Under the pieces are notes generated by a model. That model had not been told where the DNA came from. It did not search any database and was given only the letters and a program-made list of their open reading frames with translations. Of a stretch of DNA of 64,000 nt, positions 28,104 through 35,789 are shown piece after piece (the stretch's first letter is position 1; each line of letters opens with the position of its first letter). This stretch comes from Levilactobacillus paucivorans (GTDB lineage: Bacteria > Bacillota > Bacilli > Lactobacillales > Lactobacillaceae), in the NCBI RefSeq assembly GCF_001437125.1, contig NZ_JQCA01000020.1, positions 17,759 to 81,758 on the forward strand. The letters are read 5' to 3'. Made by a program: the position numbers and the translations under genes.

Positions 28104-28544
28104 GTGACCAACGTTTATTTAGCAGGCCCCTTCTTCGATGACGAACAGATTGCTCGAATTGAACGGGTAGAAGCAGCTTTAGAGCAAAATCCGCAGGTCG
28201 ATAATGTATTTAGCCCCCGGAAGGACGAAATTCCTGGCTTAACCGTGGGGACCCCCGAATGGGCCACACAGACCTTCCAAATGGATGTGTCGCAGATTGA
28301 CCACGCCGATGTTGTGGTGGCCGTTTCTGACTTTGTCGATGACCAAGTGGACTCCGGTACCGCCTTTGAAATTGGCTATGCGTTCCACAGCAAGAAGCCC
28401 GTGGTGCTATTCCATGAAAAGGACACGGTATTGAACTTGATGCTGGCTGAGAGCCTGCATGCCTACCTCAAGACGGCCAAGGACTTGGCCGAATACGACT
28501 TCAATTCCTTACCTGAAAGTCATTATCACGGTAAAGTATTCTAA
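28104..28544 (+). CDS. Nucleoside 2-deoxyribosyltransferase
   Basis: Swaps the base of a 2'-deoxynucleoside for another, a salvage enzyme typical of lactobacilli. The 146 residues match the family. The N-terminal VYLAGPFF, the nucleotide-contact SPRKDE stretch, the DSGTAFEIGYAF segment with the catalytic Glu, and a short C-terminal region are seen. The GTG start lies after AGAGGAGATTAGT. Whether it prefers purines only (type I) or both purines and pyrimidines (type II) cannot be told from this. It is convergent with lexA. Confidence 0.92.
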   Translation: MTNVYLAGPFFDDEQIARIERVEAALEQNPQVDNVFSPRKDEIPGLTVGTPEWATQTFQMDVSQIDHADVVVAVSDFVDDQVDSGTAFEIGYAFHSKKPVVLFHEKDTVLNLMLAESLHAYLKTAKDLAEYDFNSLPESHYHGKVF

Positions 28545-28574
28545 ATAGAAAATCAGGGTGTCATTGCCCGAAAG

Positions 28575-28604
28575 AAAGGCGCGTGCCAATTGGCACGCGC
28601 CTTT
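28575..28604. terminator. Bidirectional terminator (30-nt perfect palindrome)
   Basis: A fully self-complementary 30-mer with GC-rich arms and AAA/TTT ends between the convergent deoxyribosyltransferase gene and lexA. It would act in both directions. Confidence 0.9.
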
Positions 28605-28618
28605 ACTGTTAGTTAGGT

Positions 28619-29248
28619 TTAGTGAACATCGTCACGGAACAAACCAACGACTTTACCCAGAATGCTGACATGGTTCAAGATGATTGGGGCCATGGTATCA
28701 TTTTCGGGCTGTAACCGGAAATGGTCGGCTTCCTTGAAGAATCGCTTGCAAGTCGCTTCGTTTTCTTCGGTCATCGCAATGACAATGTCACCGTTGTCCG
28801 CAGATTGTTGCCGCCGGACGATGACTTGGTCACCGTTTAAAATTCCGATGTTAATCATACTTTCCCCGCGGATGGTCAACATGAAGAGCTGATCGTCGTC
28901 GCGTTCGAATTCAGGTGGAACCGGGAAGTAATCCGTGGCTTCTTGAACGGCCAAGATTGGTTCACCGGCAGTCACGGTTCCCAGAACCGGGATCCGTGTT
29001 TGTTTCTCGTGAACACCAAGTTCTTCTAATCCGGCAGGCGTGACTTCCAAAGCCCGTGGCTTAGTGGGGTCCTTTGTCAGGAGTCCCTTCTTTTCTAGGC
29101 GGGCGATGTGACCGTGTACCGTCGAGGTAGAGGAGAGGGCAACGGCCTCGCCAATTTCACGGACGGTTGGCGGATACCCTTTTTCGTTTACCCGTTCCCA
29201 AATGAAACGTAGAACGGCAAGTTGTTTGCTTTCTGATGCTTTCGTCAT
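28619..29248 (-). CDS. lexA: LexA SOS repressor
   Basis: Represses SOS genes and self-cleaves when RecA is activated. The 209 residues have the winged-helix DNA-binding domain ([21 protein letters not shown], then [17 protein letters not shown]), the Ala-Gly cleavage site in VTAGEPIL (about residues 91-98), the catalytic Ser in [10 protein letters not shown] and the Lys in CKRFF. The ATG follows GAGGTGGCATTAC. The promoter overlaps a LexA-type box, so self-regulation is likely. Confidence 0.96.
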   Translation of the reverse strand: MTKASESKQLAVLRFIWERVNEKGYPPTVREIGEAVALSSTSTVHGHIARLEKKGLLTKDPTKPRALEVTPAGLEELGVHEKQTRIPVLGTVTAGEPILAVQEATDYFPVPPEFERDDDQLFMLTIRGESMINIGILNGDQVIVRRQQSADNGDIVIAMTEENEATCKRFFKEADHFRLQPENDTMAPIILNHVSILGKVVGLFRDDVH

Positions 29249-29290
29249 GTAATGCCACCTCGTTCGTCATTCGTAGTATAGTTTAGTGTT

Positions 29291-29320
29291 AGTGTAGCAT
29301 AGGTAGACCGGCATTTCAAA
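29291..29320 (-). promoter_or_regulatory. Promoter of lexA
   Basis: On the minus strand TTTGAA (29315-29320) and TACACT (29291-29296) at 18-bp spacing, with TGC before the -10. The -35 overlaps the LexA box. Confidence 0.65.
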
Positions 29321-29330
29321 CAGATGTTCG
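29317..29330. promoter_or_regulatory. LexA operator (SOS box)
   Basis: CAAACAGATGTTCG matches the Gram-positive consensus CGAAC-N4-GTTCG with one mismatch. It overlaps the lexA -35 and lies just upstream of the ynzC -35, so it could govern both divergent units. Confidence 0.75.
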
Positions 29331-29340
29331 GGTAGATTAG

Positions 29341-29369
29341 TTGAATTCTAAAATTAAGCCTGATAAGAT
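29341..29369 (+). promoter_or_regulatory. Promoter of the ynzC-like gene
   Basis: TTGAAT (29341-29346) and TAAGAT (29364-29369) with 17-bp spacing, plus TGA as an extended -10. About 75 nt of leader follow. Confidence 0.65.
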
Positions 29370-29444
29370 AGGGATTGGTTTTAAAAAGACGGGGCAGCAA
29401 TGCCAAGACGTTTTACAGATTTTATTGAATAAGGAGGGTTGTTC

Positions 29445-29693
29445 ATGGCAGAGGAAACAATGGACACCTTATTGGTCCGTATCAACGAACTCGCCCACAA
29501 GGCGAAGGCTAGCGGCCTCAACGATGCCGAGAAGGCGGAACGTGCCGAACTGCGTCAACGTTATCTGAAGTTATTCCGGGCTAGTTTTAAGAGTCAAGTG
29601 GAAATGCTCCAGGTTTATGATAAGGAAGGCAAAGAAGTTACACCTGAAAAGGTTCGCGATATCCAACGTAAAAAGGGTCTCCGCGACAATTAA
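29445..29693 (+). CDS. ynzC: DUF896 (YnzC-like) protein
   Basis: An 82-residue helical protein of the DUF896 family, with INELAHKAKASGLNDAEKAE and the RQRYLKLFRASFKSQVE core, then a short basic tail. In B. subtilis ynzC lies in the SOS operon yneA-yneB-ynzC divergent from lexA; here it is also divergent from lexA, but yneA and yneB are absent between them. Start is the ATG at 29445, after AAGGAGGGTTGTTC. Confidence 0.88.
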   Translation: MAEETMDTLLVRINELAHKAKASGLNDAEKAERAELRQRYLKLFRASFKSQVEMLQVYDKEGKEVTPEKVRDIQRKKGLRDN

Positions 29694-29698
29694 TCAGG

Positions 29699-29733
29699 AG
29701 AGCGGGTCATTTTCAGCGATTCGCTCTTTTATT
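29699..29733 (+). terminator. Terminator of ynzC
   Basis: A stem of about 10 bp with two G-U pairs (around 29700-29709 with 29720-29729), followed by TTTT. Confidence 0.65.
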
Positions 29734-29792
29734 TTGCGTTAAGGTTGTGTAGAATTGTTTATTGAATGACGTCATGAAGGAGGGGAATCAGC

Positions 29793-30020
29793 TTGGCAAC
29801 CTGGATCTGGATTTTAATCGTAATTATCGTCGGAATCGCCGGTGCTGTTGGGGGCTTTTACGCTGCCCGTAAGTACATGGAAAACTATCTGAAAGATAAT
29901 CCACCAATTAACGAAGACCAATTACGCGCGATGATGTTGCAGATGGGTCAAAAACCATCACAACGTAAGTTACATCAAATGATGAATGCGATGAAACAAC
30001 AATCATCTTCTAAAAAGTAA
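29793..30020 (+). CDS. yneF: YneF family (UPF0154) small membrane protein
   Basis: A 75-residue protein with one N-terminal membrane helix (about residues 4-24) and a soluble tail containing the family's NPPINEDQLRAMMLQMGQKPS signature. The start is TTG, 8 nt after AAGGAGGGG. It is conserved across Firmicutes, often near lexA as here; its role is not known. Confidence 0.88.
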   Translation: MATWIWILIVIIVGIAGAVGGFYAARKYMENYLKDNPPINEDQLRAMMLQMGQKPSQRKLHQMMNAMKQQSSSKK

Positions 30021-30036
30021 ATTGGGTTAATCGATG

Positions 30037-30069
30037 GCTCGCTTCCAGGCTAACTGGGGCGAGCTTTTT
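30037..30069 (+). terminator. Terminator of yneF
   Basis: A stem of about 11 bp (30037-30048 with 30054-30064), followed by five T residues. Confidence 0.85.
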
Positions 30070-30108
30070 GATTGCAATAAAAATTTATTCCGCTAGAATT
30101 ATAAGGTC

Positions 30109-30117
30109 TGTTATAAT
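30109..30117 (+). promoter_or_regulatory. Extended -10 promoter of the lmrCD-like pair
   Basis: TGT followed by a perfect TATAAT (30112-30117). No good -35 at the expected site, so activity may depend on a regulator. Repeats follow at once. Confidence 0.6.
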
Positions 30118-30118
30118 T

Positions 30119-30162
30119 TAATCATGTTTTAATCATATTATAATCATATTCTAATCTTAGGA
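30119..30162 (+). repeat. 11-bp tandem repeat at the lmrCD transcription start
   Basis: Three direct copies of TAATCAT-N4 at 30119, 30130 and 30141, plus a partial fourth at 30152, exactly 11 bp apart, so on one face of the helix. They cover the predicted transcription start and end next to the ribosome site, a plausible operator array. Confidence 0.7.
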
Positions 30163-30171
30163 GGGACGTTC

Positions 30172-31932
30172 GTGAGTATATTTCGGAAATTAGCATGGTA
30201 CTTTCGCCAGGAATGGCGGGTGTATCTGACGGGAATCGTGGGGCTCTTATTGACTGCGATTATTGCCATAATTCCTCCACGGATCATTGGGAACATGGTG
30301 GATGGCATCCACGGACAAACCATGACGGGGAAACTCTTGGTCATTGATCTCACCCTTATTACAGTGGCCGCCTTGGCTCAGTATGCGACCCGTTATCTTT
30401 GGCGAAATGCCATTTGGGGTGGCGCAGCCAAGCTAGAACAGTTACTTAGAAATCGGCTGTTCGATCATTTTATGCGGATGGACCGCGTGTTCTACCAGCG
30501 CTATCGTACCGGGGATTTGATGGCCCATGCCACCAATGACTTGGAGGCGATTCAACGGGTGGCCGGTGGGGGGATCCTGGAGTTTGCGGATGCCATTATC
30601 ACCGGGGGAACCACTCTGATCGCCATGATGGCGCTGATCGATTGGCGGCTAACGTTACTGGCCATTATTCCATTCCCATTCTTAGCCCTGATCTCGTGGT
30701 ACTTGGGTCATAAGATTCACAAAGCCTTTGGGGCCTCTCAGGAGGCTTTCTCCCGGCTTAATAACAAGGCCCAGGAAAGTATTAGCGGCATCAAGGTCAT
30801 CAAGGCTCTGGGCCAAGAGGACGCCGATGTGGCGGATTTCAACAGCCAGGTCGATCGAACCATTAAGATTAACCGACGGGTGAACCGGTTGGATTCGTTG
30901 TTTGATCCCATGATTACCTTGGTAATCTCGGTTTCTTATATTGCGACGATTGTGTTGGGGGGCCTCTTCGTGGTCAACCACACCATTACCATTGGTAATC
31001 TGGTGTCGTTTATCAGCTACCTGGCCATGATGGTCTGGCCCATGTTTGCCGTGGGGATGCTCTTTAACACCATGGAACGTGGGAATGCCAGTTACGATCG
31101 GGTCATGGAATTATTGGAACAGAAGACCCACATCATTGATCGTCAGGATGGTATCACGACGCGCCCAACCGGGACGCTGAGTTATCACGTGAACCGTTTT
31201 GACTATCCGGACGACGCAGGTGCCAGTCTTCAGCGGGTTGATTTCGATCTTCCAGCTGGGCACACCTTAGGCATTGTCGGTCGGGTCGGAGCCGGAAAGT
31301 CCACGATTATGAAATTAATTCTGCGGGAATTCGACAATTATGAAGGAACGATCAGTTTCGGTGGTCACGACATCAAGGATTATGCGCTGGACAGCTATCT
31401 GCCAGCCATTGGGTACGTGCCTCAAGAAAGTTTCCTATTCTCTTCCAACATTTTTGAAAATATCCGCTTTGCCAATCCCAACGCAACGCAAGCTGAGGTT
31501 GAGGCTGCGGCGGCCAAGAGTGATTTAGCCGGGCAAATTGCGCAGTTACCGGCAGGCTACGACACCGAAGTTGGTGAGGAAGGGATTTCGTTGTCCGGTG
31601 GGCAACGGCAACGACTGGCCATTGCCAGGGCCTTACTCATCAGTCCGGAATTGTTAATTCTGGATGATGCCTTGTCCGCGGTGGATGCCGAAACCGAGAC
31701 AGAAATCTTAGCCAACCTGAAGGCCGAACGGGCCAACAAGACCACCGTGATTTCGGCGCACCGGTTGAGTTCAGTGATGAACGCCGATGAAATTCTGGTG
31801 CTTAACGACGGCCACGTGGTCGAACGGGGCAATCATGCCGAATTGATGGCCAACGATGGGTGGTATCACCGCATGTTTATTGAACAGCAATTAGAAACAC
31901 AAGTGAGAGGAGGGAACGGCGATGGCAGATAA
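30172..31932 (+). CDS. lmrC: ABC multidrug exporter subunit, LmrC/BmrC type
   Basis: Half-transporter of 586 residues: six membrane helices in the first 310 residues, then a nucleotide-binding domain with Walker A GRVGAGKST (about residue 366), signature LSGGQRQR and Walker B LLILDDALSAVD, where Asp replaces the catalytic Glu. That substitution is the mark of the degenerate-site subunit in heterodimeric exporters such as LmrCD and BmrCD. The GTG follows AGGAGGGACGTTC. It overlaps the next gene by 11 nt, which fits a co-translated pair. Confidence 0.9.
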   Translation: MSIFRKLAWYFRQEWRVYLTGIVGLLLTAIIAIIPPRIIGNMVDGIHGQTMTGKLLVIDLTLITVAALAQYATRYLWRNAIWGGAAKLEQLLRNRLFDHFMRMDRVFYQRYRTGDLMAHATNDLEAIQRVAGGGILEFADAIITGGTTLIAMMALIDWRLTLLAIIPFPFLALISWYLGHKIHKAFGASQEAFSRLNNKAQESISGIKVIKALGQEDADVADFNSQVDRTIKINRRVNRLDSLFDPMITLVISVSYIATIVLGGLFVVNHTITIGNLVSFISYLAMMVWPMFAVGMLFNTMERGNASYDRVMELLEQKTHIIDRQDGITTRPTGTLSYHVNRFDYPDDAGASLQRVDFDLPAGHTLGIVGRVGAGKSTIMKLILREFDNYEGTISFGGHDIKDYALDSYLPAIGYVPQESFLFSSNIFENIRFANPNATQAEVEAAAAKSDLAGQIAQLPAGYDTEVGEEGISLSGGQRQRLAIARALLISPELLILDDALSAVDAETETEILANLKAERANKTTVISAHRLSSVMNADEILVLNDGHVVERGNHAELMANDGWYHRMFIEQQLETQVRGGNGDGR

Positions 31933-33712
31933 GCCCCAACAATCAGCATGGGCGCACAGCATGACTACCAAGGAACAGTGGACGGTCGTCAAGCGACTGT
32001 TAAAGTTCGCTGCTCCTTACAAATGGTTCTTCATCGGTTCCGTCGTCTTGTCGGCGTTGATCAGTGCGGTGAACGTCTTTCTCCCATGGATTCTTCAAAC
32101 TTACATGGATAAGTATCTGCGAACAAATAACGCCACGCTTGTGATCATGTGGACCTTTGCCGGCATTTACTTTTTGGGAATGTTGACACGAGCGATCATG
32201 CAATTTTGGCAGAACTATACCAGTACCATGGGGGCCGAGTACATGCTTGAAAATGTTCGCCGGAAACTCTTCAGTGAACTGCATCAAAAAGGAATGCGTT
32301 ACTTCGACCAGACGCCAGGTGGATCGATCCTGTCACGGTTAATGAATGATACCATGACGTTTTCAAACTTTTGGGCGTTACTCAATACGTTAGTTCTGGC
32401 TTTCTTCGCGGTGGTGTCATCCTTTGCGGCGATGTATGCAACCGATGTTAAGGTAGCACTGTGGACGCTCGCGTTGGTGCCGTTCTTGTTACTGACTATC
32501 TGGTACTACCAACGGTTCAGCTCACGGGTCTACCGGCGAATGCGGGAACGACTGAGTGAACTCAACACGAAGCTCGCCGAGGCCATTACTGGGATTACCG
32601 TAATTCAGGAGTTCCGGCAAGAGAAGCGGACATCCAAAAACTTTCAGAAGACAAATGCGGCGTATTACGATACGCGTAAAGATATGATTCGGACGAACTC
32701 CTTACTGTTAAGTCCCATCATCAATTTACTTTATGCGTTAGGCACCGTTATTGTTTTGGGGATTTTCGGTATGCGGGGCCTGCATGAGGTCGTCGCAGCC
32801 GGGGTCATTTACGCCTTCATTACGTACCTCAACAACTTTTACAGTCCTATGAGTAATATGATGGATAGTCTGAGTGACTTCCAAAATGGGATGGTGGCTG
32901 GCTCGCGGGTGCTCCGCGTTGTGGATGACCAGACACTGGCGCCACAGCAACATCCGGTGGCCGATGCCAAGATCACGCAAGGGAAGATTGAATTTCGCCA
33001 CGTGACATTTGCTTATGACCAGGAACATCCGGTGTTAAAGGACGTGTCATTCGTCGCGGAACCGGGACAGACCGTGGCCTTGGTTGGGCAAACGGGATCC
33101 GGGAAGACCTCGACGATTAACGTCCTCATGCGCTTCTACGAATTCCAGTCCGGCCAAGTGTTAATCGATGACCGTGACATTCGGGAATATCCGGCCGAGG
33201 AGTTACGGCAGAAGATGGGGCTCGTGCTCCAGGAACCGCAACTCTTTTACGGGGATATCCAGACCAATATTCGGATGTTTAATCCGGATATTTCGGATGC
33301 TCAGGTTGAACGGGCGGCTCACTTTGTTCAAGCCGATGATTTCATCGAACAGTTACCACAGGGTTATGCGACACCGGTTTTGGAACGGGGGACCGAATAT
33401 TCTGCCGGGCAACGGCAATTGATTACATTTGCCAGAACGGTAGTCACCGATCCGAAAATTCTGATCCTCGATGAAGCCACGGCCAACGTGGATACCGAAA
33501 CAGAAAATATGATTCAAACGGGGTTGTCACGGATTCAAGAAAACCGGACGACCATTGCGATTGCGCACCGGTTATCAACGATTCAAAACGCCGATCTCAT
33601 CCTGGTCCTTCATCAGGGGAAGATTGTGGAACGTGGAACCAACGACGAACTGATGCAACAGCACGGTTATTACTACGATATGATTCAACTTCAAAATACC
33701 GCTAAAGATTAA
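31922..33712 (+). CDS. lmrD: ABC multidrug exporter subunit, LmrD/BmrD type
   Basis: The partner half-transporter, 596 residues, with a longer hydrophilic N-terminus, six membrane helices and a nucleotide-binding domain. Walker A is GQTGSGKTS, the signature is degenerate (SAGQRQ instead of LSGGQ), and Walker B is LILDEATANVD with the catalytic Glu. Together with the upstream subunit this predicts one competent and one degenerate ATP site, as in LmrD/BmrD. It likely exports drugs or lipophilic compounds. The gene ends at a strong terminator. Confidence 0.9.
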   Translation: MADKPQQSAWAHSMTTKEQWTVVKRLLKFAAPYKWFFIGSVVLSALISAVNVFLPWILQTYMDKYLRTNNATLVIMWTFAGIYFLGMLTRAIMQFWQNYTSTMGAEYMLENVRRKLFSELHQKGMRYFDQTPGGSILSRLMNDTMTFSNFWALLNTLVLAFFAVVSSFAAMYATDVKVALWTLALVPFLLLTIWYYQRFSSRVYRRMRERLSELNTKLAEAITGITVIQEFRQEKRTSKNFQKTNAAYYDTRKDMIRTNSLLLSPIINLLYALGTVIVLGIFGMRGLHEVVAAGVIYAFITYLNNFYSPMSNMMDSLSDFQNGMVAGSRVLRVVDDQTLAPQQHPVADAKITQGKIEFRHVTFAYDQEHPVLKDVSFVAEPGQTVALVGQTGSGKTSTINVLMRFYEFQSGQVLIDDRDIREYPAEELRQKMGLVLQEPQLFYGDIQTNIRMFNPDISDAQVERAAHFVQADDFIEQLPQGYATPVLERGTEYSAGQRQLITFARTVVTDPKILILDEATANVDTETENMIQTGLSRIQENRTTIAIAHRLSTIQNADLILVLHQGKIVERGTNDELMQQHGYYYDMIQLQNTAKD

Positions 33713-33722
33713 GCGGCGGATC

Positions 33723-33752
33723 AAAAAAGTCTGGGATTTTCCCAGACTTTTT
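33723..33752 (+). terminator. Terminator after lmrD
   Basis: A 10-bp perfect stem (33726-33735 with 33741-33750), A residues before and five T residues after. Confidence 0.92.
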
Positions 33753-33778
33753 GCATTCTCAAAGTTATATGATCGAAA

Positions 33779-33891
33779 CGTGCGACAACAGGCAGCTGGT
33801 TCAACTTAAACCTGATAACCAAACAATCCAAGCCAAGGATTCTTCGGTCATCAGCCTCAATGCTCACCAGATAACCGCCTGTTGTCGCACG
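33779..33891. repeat. 113-nt rod-like inverted repeat between lmrD and plsC
   Basis: Perfect 15-bp arms (33779-33793 with 33877-33891) enclose further nested pairs: 33796-33800 with 33866-33870, 33812-33816 with 33850-33854, 33818-33820 with 33846-33848, and an inner hairpin 33825-33829 with 33837-33841. The whole folds as one long interrupted rod of about 33 bp. There is no T-run on either side, so it is not an ordinary terminator. It starts 6 nt after the plsC stop on the minus strand. Confidence 0.75.
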
Positions 33892-33897
33892 CTTAGG

Positions 33898-34536
33898 CTA
33901 TTTCTTTTCGGCATGTTCCGCGGTAACATCAACGTAGTGGAAATCTGGATCGATCTGTTGGTCCAGCGCGTCGAAGGCCGCTTGCATTTGTTGTTCAATC
34001 GTTGCCTGGCCGTCCTCGTCAAGTTTGAGGTGACGGTCGATGGTGATCGGTTCACCGAAGGCTACGGTGACGCGTTTACGTGAAAAGAGTCGTTTGAAGG
34101 TCAGTGGCCCTTGATAGACAGCGGGGACCAATGGCACCTTGGCCATCTTGGCAATCAAAGCAGCCCCACCTTTTAATTCGGAGGAATGACGCGATCCAGA
34201 AGGGAACATGATCAGCGACAGGTCACCGCGCCGGAGCATGCGGACCGGCGTCTTGATAGCAGAAGGCCCGGGATTGTCCCGATTCACTGGAAAACCATTG
34301 ACATGGTGGAGTAACCATCGGAAAATGGAATTCTGGAAGAGTTCTTCCTTAGCCATAAAGCTAAACTTCCGCGGACTCGCTGCTAAGGCGAAGTAAACGG
34401 GGTCGAACCAAGTTCGATGCGGGCCAACCAGAATGTAGGGGCCTTCGGGTAGGCGGTCGCGATTCAAATAGGTCGCCTTACCATTAACAATAAATAAAAT
34501 TATGCGGATAACCACGCGTAGGAACGAATAGAACAT
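33898..34536 (-). CDS. plsC: 1-acyl-sn-glycerol-3-phosphate acyltransferase (PlsC family)
   Basis: Adds the second acyl chain in phosphatidic acid synthesis. The 212 residues begin with a membrane-associated helix, then HRTWFDPVYF (the HX4D motif, about residue 37), FPSGSRH (the FPEGT block, changed), and VPAVYQGP. The ATG at 34536 follows GAGGAG at 8 nt; the frame reaches 15 codons further but without a site. The HX4D motif is HRTWFD; its substrate could also be another acyl acceptor. Divergent from the tRNA methyltransferase gene. Confidence 0.88.
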   Translation of the reverse strand: MFYSFLRVVIRIILFIVNGKATYLNRDRLPEGPYILVGPHRTWFDPVYFALAASPRKFSFMAKEELFQNSIFRWLLHHVNGFPVNRDNPGPSAIKTPVRMLRRGDLSLIMFPSGSRHSSELKGGAALIAKMAKVPLVPAVYQGPLTFKRLFSRKRVTVAFGEPITIDRHLKLDEDGQATIEQQMQAAFDALDQQIDPDFHYVDVTAEHAEKK

Positions 34537-34638
34537 GGGTCGCACTCCTCTCTCAATGTTACTAATGAATCTAGTATGCAAAAAAAGTCACGGGGTTGCA
34601 AGCGATCTTAATAAAAAACAAAGGGTGACGAACAGGAA

Positions 34639-35394
34639 ATGACAGCAACTAATTTAAAATCGGGGGAACGGATCGACCAACTTTATAGCCAAAATATTCA
34701 GATCATCCAGAGTCCCGAGGTCTTTGCCTTCTCCTTAGATGCCGTGTTATTGGCGGATTTTGCCAAACCTTTAGCCAAGGCCAGTAGCCAAACGGTGGAT
34801 CTGTGTGCCGGCAACGGGGCGGTTGGTCTCTTTATGAGTTCCAAAACCCGTGGAAAAATTGCCGAGGTTGAGATTCAACCGCGACTGGCTGACATGGCCC
34901 GGCGGAGTGTGACGCTCAATCACCTCGATGATCGCATGACGGTCTACGAAGGGGATCTGGCCAACGTCACGGACTGGATTCCCAAGGATTCGGTGGATGT
35001 GGTGACGTGTAATCCACCATATTTCGCCGATCTGCCAGATAGTCAGAAGAACCCGAATGAATACTTGGCAATTGCTCGGCACGAGATTACCACGAATTTA
35101 GCAACGGTTGTCGCCACCACCAGTGGCCTTTTGAAGATGGGTGGCAAGGCCTACTTTGTTCATCGGCCGGATCGATTGCTGCAATTGTTAGATCTGATGG
35201 CCGCCAATCGTTTGGCTCCCAAACGGATTCGCTTGGTTCACCCCAAGCCAGGTAAAGAAGCCAACATGGTCTTGGTCGAGGCCATTAAGGATGGCAAGCC
35301 CGGGGGTCTTCGTTTCTTAGCCCCGTTGATGGTGTACGATCAAGCCGGAAAATATACGGCGGAAGTGCAGGCGTTGCTCTATGGCCAGTCATAA
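34639..35394 (+). CDS. tRNA1(Val) adenine-37 N6-methyltransferase family protein
   Basis: A 251-residue SAM-dependent methyltransferase with the class I fold: the SAM site [13 protein letters not shown] (about residue 54), acidic strand EVEIQPRLA, and the adenine-methylating NPPY (about residue 121). The family includes TrmN6 and YabB proteins that modify tRNA adenosine 37. The ATG lies 10 nt after AGGAAA-type sequence, a weak site. It overlaps the next gene by 14 nt, the conserved YabB-YazA pair of Firmicutes. Confidence 0.9.
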   Translation: MTATNLKSGERIDQLYSQNIQIIQSPEVFAFSLDAVLLADFAKPLAKASSQTVDLCAGNGAVGLFMSSKTRGKIAEVEIQPRLADMARRSVTLNHLDDRMTVYEGDLANVTDWIPKDSVDVVTCNPPYFADLPDSQKNPNEYLAIARHEITTNLATVVATTSGLLKMGGKAYFVHRPDRLLQLLDLMAANRLAPKRIRLVHPKPGKEANMVLVEAIKDGKPGGLRFLAPLMVYDQAGKYTAEVQALLYGQS

Positions 35395-35653
35395 AATCTA
35401 CTATTTTTACGTGTTGTTATGCGATGATCAGTCGCTCTACGGTGGATTTACCACGGACGTGGGAGAGCGTTTTGCCACGCATCGAGCTGGTAAGGGGGCG
35501 AAATACACCCGGTTACACCGACCGATTAAGGTGTTATTCAGTCAAGCCTTCGATAATAAACACGATGCCCTCCATGCTGAATGGGCCTTCAAACACCAAT
35601 CGCGGCAAAAGAAATTAGCCTTTTTGGCCGACCAAGGGGTTATGATTGATTAG
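35381..35653 (+). CDS. GIY-YIG domain protein (YazA/YhbQ type)
   Basis: A 90-residue single-domain GIY-YIG protein. [20 protein letters not shown] holds the two motif halves (YFYVLLC as GIY, SLYGGFT as YIG), and [16 protein letters not shown] and [10 protein letters not shown] follow as in YazA. Nuclease activity of this small type is poorly defined. It overlaps the methyltransferase gene by 14 nt, which suggests translational coupling. Confidence 0.92.
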   Translation: MASHKIYYFYVLLCDDQSLYGGFTTDVGERFATHRAGKGAKYTRLHRPIKVLFSQAFDNKHDALHAEWAFKHQSRQKKLAFLADQGVMID

Positions 35654-35732
35654 CGTTCGGACCCTAATTGTCAAGGCCCAGGCAAGTGGTTAACTCAACT
35701 AAGCAATTTGGTCGATAAATGACTTACTCTAT

Positions 35733-35740
35733 GGTACACT
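35733..35740 (+). promoter_or_regulatory. Extended -10 promoter of ldhD
   Basis: TGG precedes TACACT (35735-35740), about 50 bp before the start codon. The -35 is weak (TTGGTC further upstream at poor spacing). Confidence 0.5.
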
Positions 35741-35789
35741 CTAAACACATCAACAGACTATTTTAAGATTTGTGAAGGAGGAACTGACC

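Noticed and set aside
29341..29568. Longer reading frame running through the ynzC-like gene as a hidden yneA
   Set aside because: It has no ribosome site at its start and its residues do not show a signal peptide or LysM domain; the true gene begins at 29445.
33779..33891. 6S RNA, SRP RNA or an insertion-element end for the rod-like repeat
   Set aside because: Length is too short for 6S RNA, the SRP Alu or tetraloop signals are absent, and I see no target-site duplication or transposase remnant.
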